NCBI GenBank assembly: GCA_019163175.1
Contig: JAFLKN010000047.1
Location: 1-64,000 of the forward strand
DNA length: 64,000 bases
Direction of reading: 5' to 3'
Source: Prolixibacteraceae bacterium
GTDB lineage: Bacteria; Bacteroidota; Bacteroidia; Bacteroidales; Prolixibacteraceae
Made by a program: the position numbers and the translations under genes. How positions within the stretch are numbered: position 1 is the stretch's first letter; the number at the start of each line of letters is the position of its first letter. This document shows positions 61,503 to 64,000 of this stretch, piece after piece. The notes under the pieces were generated by a model. The model saw nothing but the letters and a program-made list of their open reading frames with translations. It was not told the DNA's origin and did no database searches.

Positions 61503-61521
61503 GATGAATTGAAAGATTTTT

Positions 61522-61555
61522 ATAAAAAAGCAAAACCCCGTTTTACCGGGGTTTT
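61522..61555 (-). terminator. Terminator after ald
   Basis: AAAACCCCG (61532-61540) pairs with CGGGGTTTT (61547-61555), 6-nt loop. On the minus strand the following bases read GCTTTTTTATAAAAATC, giving the U-run. Only 6 nt after the ald stop codon. Confidence 0.88.
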
Positions 61556-61560
61556 CAGGA

Positions 61561-62673
61561 TTATAGTACTGTTTGAACGTCTTGATAGGCAAGTCCGAAG
61601 GCTTCAGCAACTCCTTCGTAAACGACTTTCCCTTTAACAACATTCAACCCTTTTCTTAAAGGTTCACTGTCAATACAGGCTTTCTTCCATCCCTTGTTAG
61701 CAATCTGTATGGCATATGGCAGTGTCGCATTGGTCAATGCCAAAGTTGATGTGCGTGGCACAGCTCCCGGCATATTGGCAACACAGTAGTGAATAACATG
61801 ATCAATTACAAATGTTGGATGATCGTGAGTTGTTGCAACGGTTGTTTCAAAACAACCACCCTGATCAACAGCAACGTCAACCAAAACAGTTCCCGGTTTC
61901 ATAGTTGGAATCATGTCGCGGGTAACCAGTTTTGGAGCAACAGCTCCCGGAATTAAAACCGCACCAATAATCACATCAGCATTACGAACCATCTCACGGA
62001 TGTTGTATTCGTTGCTCATTAACGTTTTAACATTGGCTGGCATAATATCGTCGAGGTAACGCAGGCGTTTCAGGCTAACATCGATGATGGTTACATCAGC
62101 GCCCAAACCACCGGCCATTTTAGCCGCTTCGGTTCCAACAATTCCGCCACCAATAATCAGCACTTTTGCAGGTGGAACTCCGGGAACACCGCCCAGCAAT
62201 ACACCATAACCACCATAAGTTTTTTCCAGATATTTGGCACCTTCTTGAACTGACATGCGACCCGCAACTTCCGACATTGGAACCAGCAACGGCAACGAAC
62301 GGTCAGGCATTTCAACAGTTTCGTAGGCCAAACAGATTGATCCGCTTTCGATCATGGCCATGGTTAATGGCTCTCCTGATGCAAAATGGAAATAGGTAAA
62401 TAAGATCTGATCCTTTTTAATCAGCTTGTATTCTGATGCAATCGGTTCTTTCACCTTCATGATCATTTCAGCAATAGCATACACTTCTTCGATGGTTGGA
62501 AGAATTTTTGCACCTGCATGAATGTAATCTTCATCACTAAATCCACTTCCCATTCCGGCAGTAGCCTGCATATAAACGGTATGACCACTTTTCACCATTT
62601 CAGCTGCTCCAGCTGGTGTTAAAGCAACGCGGTTTTCGTTGTTTTTAATTTCTTTTGGAACTCCAATTATCAT
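61561..62673 (-). CDS. ald: Alanine dehydrogenase
   Basis: 370 residues, the usual size. N-terminal IIGVPKEIKNNENRVALTPAG, catalytic segment MIMKVKEPIASEYKLIKKDQILFTYFHFASG cut as VKEPIASEY and ILFTYFHFAS, NAD-binding VLIIGGGIVGTEAAKMAGGLGADVTIID cut as IIGGGIVGTEAAK, and C-terminal VDVAVDQGGCFETTVATTHD cut as AVDQGGCFET. Interconverts pyruvate plus ammonia and L-alanine with NAD(H); hexameric in the cytoplasm. Divergent from an aminotransferase gene, which fits amino-acid metabolism and disposal of NADH during fermentation. Confidence 0.94.
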   Translation of the reverse strand: MIIGVPKEIKNNENRVALTPAGAAEMVKSGHTVYMQATAGMGSGFSDEDYIHAGAKILPTIEEVYAIAEMIMKVKEPIASEYKLIKKDQILFTYFHFASGEPLTMAMIESGSICLAYETVEMPDRSLPLLVPMSEVAGRMSVQEGAKYLEKTYGGYGVLLGGVPGVPPAKVLIIGGGIVGTEAAKMAGGLGADVTIIDVSLKRLRYLDDIMPANVKTLMSNEYNIREMVRNADVIIGAVLIPGAVAPKLVTRDMIPTMKPGTVLVDVAVDQGGCFETTVATTHDHPTFVIDHVIHYCVANMPGAVPRTSTLALTNATLPYAIQIANKGWKKACIDSEPLRKGLNVVKGKVVYEGVAEAFGLAYQDVQTVL

Positions 62674-62704
62674 CGTCGTAGTATTTTATTGTTTTCTAAG
62701 GCAC

Positions 62705-62712
62705 CAAAATTA
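62705..62712 (-). promoter_or_regulatory. Candidate -7 box of ald
   Basis: Minus strand reads TAATTTTG, a perfect TAnnTTTG, 32 nt before the ald ATG. No clear -33 TTTG. Confidence 0.45.
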
Positions 62713-62873
62713 GACTATTCGACCCGCTGAAAACATGATAAAATGCAATGAATTGAATTCAGGGCAAAACTTGTCATACAAATTTTATACGACCCACGAC
62801 AAATGAGGCTTTTAATCTTTTAAATTGAAAGTTATTGTCCTGTTAAGATTTCACATTAATCCAAAACCGAAAA

Positions 62874-62904
62874 TTTTAATTTAAGATTGATAATCGTATA
62901 TTTG
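62874..62904 (+). promoter_or_regulatory. Promoter of the aminotransferase gene
   Basis: TATATTTG at 62897-62904 with TTTT (one mismatch to TTTG) at 62874-62877 and a 19-nt spacer; the ATG is at 62934. Confidence 0.6.
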
Positions 62905-62933
62905 CGCCCTTTACAGATAATATTTTCTACAAC

Positions 62934-64000
62934 ATGCCAAATACATCGGAACGTGGTAATTTGATGCCGGATTCGCCCATCCGGAAGCTGGTTCCTTTGG
63001 CTGACAAAGCCAAAGAAATGGGAAGAAAGGTGTTTCACCTTAACATTGGGCAGCCGGATTTGCCAACGCCTCAAAACGCGATTGACGCCATCCGCAACAT
63101 CGACCGGAAAATTCTGGAGTATTCTCCCAGTGAAGGAATCAAGTCATTCCGTGAAAAGCTGGCGGCGTACTATCACACGTTCAACATTGATGTTACTGCC
63201 GAGGATATTATTATTACGTCCGGAGGTTCGGAAGCGGTTACCTTTGCCTTTTTGGCTTGTCTCGATCCGGGTGACGAAATCATAGTTCCTGAGCCAGCTT
63301 ATGCCAACTATACTGCATTTGCGATTTTGGCCGGAGCTGTAATCAAGTCCATTCCTTCAAAAATTGACGAAGGATTTGCGCTGCCACCAATGGAAGAATT
63401 CGAAAAGCTGATCACTCCGCGAACCAAAGGAATTCTGATTTGCAACCCGAATAACCCAACCGGATATTTGTACAACCGCACAGAAATGAGCCAAATTCGG
63501 GATATGGTGAAAAAATACGATCTGTATTTGTTCTCTGACGAAGTGTATCGCGAGTTTTGTTACACAGGCGCTCCTTACATTTCGGCTTTTCACCTCGAAG
63601 GGATTGAACAGAACGTGGTATTGATCGACTCGGTTTCGAAACGATACAGCGAATGTGGGTTGCGCATTGGCGCTTTGATTACCAAAAACAAAGCCCTTAA
63701 AAAGAATGTGATGAAATTTTGCCAGGCACGTTTAAGTCCACCACTAATCGGACAAATTGCCGCAGAAGCTTCGCTCGAAAATAACAAGGAATACATGCAC
63801 GACACCTACGACGAATACGTGGAACGTCGCAAATTCCTAATCGACGGACTGAACCGCATTAACGGCGTTTATTCGCCAATTCCGATGGGCGCATTTTACA
63901 CCGTTGCCCGCATTCCGGTTGACGATGCCGATAAGTTCTGCGCCTGGTTACTGAGCGATTTCGAATACGAAAATCAAACGATTTTCATGGCTCCGGCTTC
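62934..64000 (+). CDS. Pyridoxal-phosphate aminotransferase, class I (cut by right edge)
   Basis: 355 codons from ATG 62934 to the window end. Fold-type I signatures: RKVFHLNIGQPDLPTPQ, ITSGGSEAVTFAF (PLP phosphate region), CNPNNPTGYLYN, YLFSDEVYREF (Asp that pairs the pyridine N) and the Schiff-base lysine in SVSKRYSECGLRIG. Similar to aspartate/aromatic or alanine-type aminotransferases of the AAT-I class. The last ~40 residues of the family, including the substrate-carboxylate Arg, are probably off the edge. Divergent from ald across a 260-nt region. Substrate not decided. Confidence 0.9.
   Translation, partial: MPNTSERGNLMPDSPIRKLVPLADKAKEMGRKVFHLNIGQPDLPTPQNAIDAIRNIDRKILEYSPSEGIKSFREKLAAYYHTFNIDVTAEDIIITSGGSEAVTFAFLACLDPGDEIIVPEPAYANYTAFAILAGAVIKSIPSKIDEGFALPPMEEFEKLITPRTKGILICNPNNPTGYLYNRTEMSQIRDMVKKYDLYLFSDEVYREFCYTGAPYISAFHLEGIEQNVVLIDSVSKRYSECGLRIGALITKNKALKKNVMKFCQARLSPPLIGQIAAEASLENNKEYMHDTYDEYVERRKFLIDGLNRINGVYSPIPMGAFYTVARIPVDDADKFCAWLLSDFEYENQTIFMAPA

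Noticed and set aside
1-64000. CRISPR arrays, tRNA or rRNA genes, transposases, prophage
   Set aside because: None was seen: no spaced direct-repeat array, no cloverleaf-like segment, no transposase or integrase product.

Overview
The window comes from a Bacteroidota genome, probably an anaerobic or fermentative member of the Bacteroidia; a Marinilabiliales/Prolixibacteraceae-like host is a guess. Supporting signs are the fused SecDF, a C-terminal type-IX-secretion sorting domain, SusE-like short lipoprotein signals, promoters of the TTTG/TAnnTTTG type, few Shine-Dalgarno sequences, and the gene repertoire (DUF5916, TIGR02757, NADH-linked [FeFe] hydrogenases). No rRNA, tRNA, CRISPR array, phage or transposase was seen.

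Region 1 (1-8885) is a carbohydrate-degradation locus on the minus strand: a GH5 cellulase-like gene cut by the left edge, an alginate-lyase-fold polysaccharide lyase, a GH105 unsaturated-uronyl hydrolase, a CBM6-like lipoprotein, a TIM-barrel protein of unknown specificity and a GH9 enzyme. A ROK repressor is divergent from the first four. There is no SusC/SusD pair in view. The mix of beta-glucanases with a lyase and a uronyl hydrolase suggests a beta-1,4-linked acidic glycan.

Region 2 (9026-20090) is the most interesting. A SpoIIE-type phosphatase and a double-PAS protein (minus strand) face a plus-strand series: DRTGG protein, RsbW-like kinase, a divergent sensory [FeFe]-hydrogenase-like protein, a second DRTGG protein, a PHP-domain protein, an isolated HATPase, a thioredoxin-like [2Fe-2S] ferredoxin, and then HydB, HydA and HydC of a probably electron-bifurcating hydrogenase. 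The first eight look like a redox or H2 sensing and partner-switching module for the enzyme downstream. Region 3 (23750-27212) is a second trimeric NADH-linked hydrogenase (HydC2-HydB2-HydA2) with a shorter HydB. HydE, the H-cluster maturase, is at 30690-31763; HydF and HydG are not in the window.

Region 4 (20139-41214) also has housekeeping and accessory genes: prolyl oligopeptidase, esterase, Ogt, CutC, a Gfo/Idh/MocA oxidoreductase, a MarR regulator and P-type ATPase sharing a matching inverted-repeat operator, SecDF, TatA, LolD and TIGR02757. Region 5 (41316-49265) holds a DUF5916 protein and a MacAB/TolC-like export operon with two adaptors but no ATPase. Region 6 (49582-64000) has two secreted hypothetical proteins, GlmM, a sugar MFS porter with a sulfatase, a YncE/phosphoesterase fusion, ValS with two in-frame palindromic-repeat insertions, alanine dehydrogenase, and an aminotransferase cut by the right edge.

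Non-coding structure of note includes a perfect 28-bp palindrome between hydA and hydC, a 19+2+19 palindrome between two divergent genes at 22386-22425, an inverted repeat in front of hydE, and decayed word-like repeats in the gaps of the sensor cluster. All database-dependent statements (families, organism) are from recognition by eye, not from searches.
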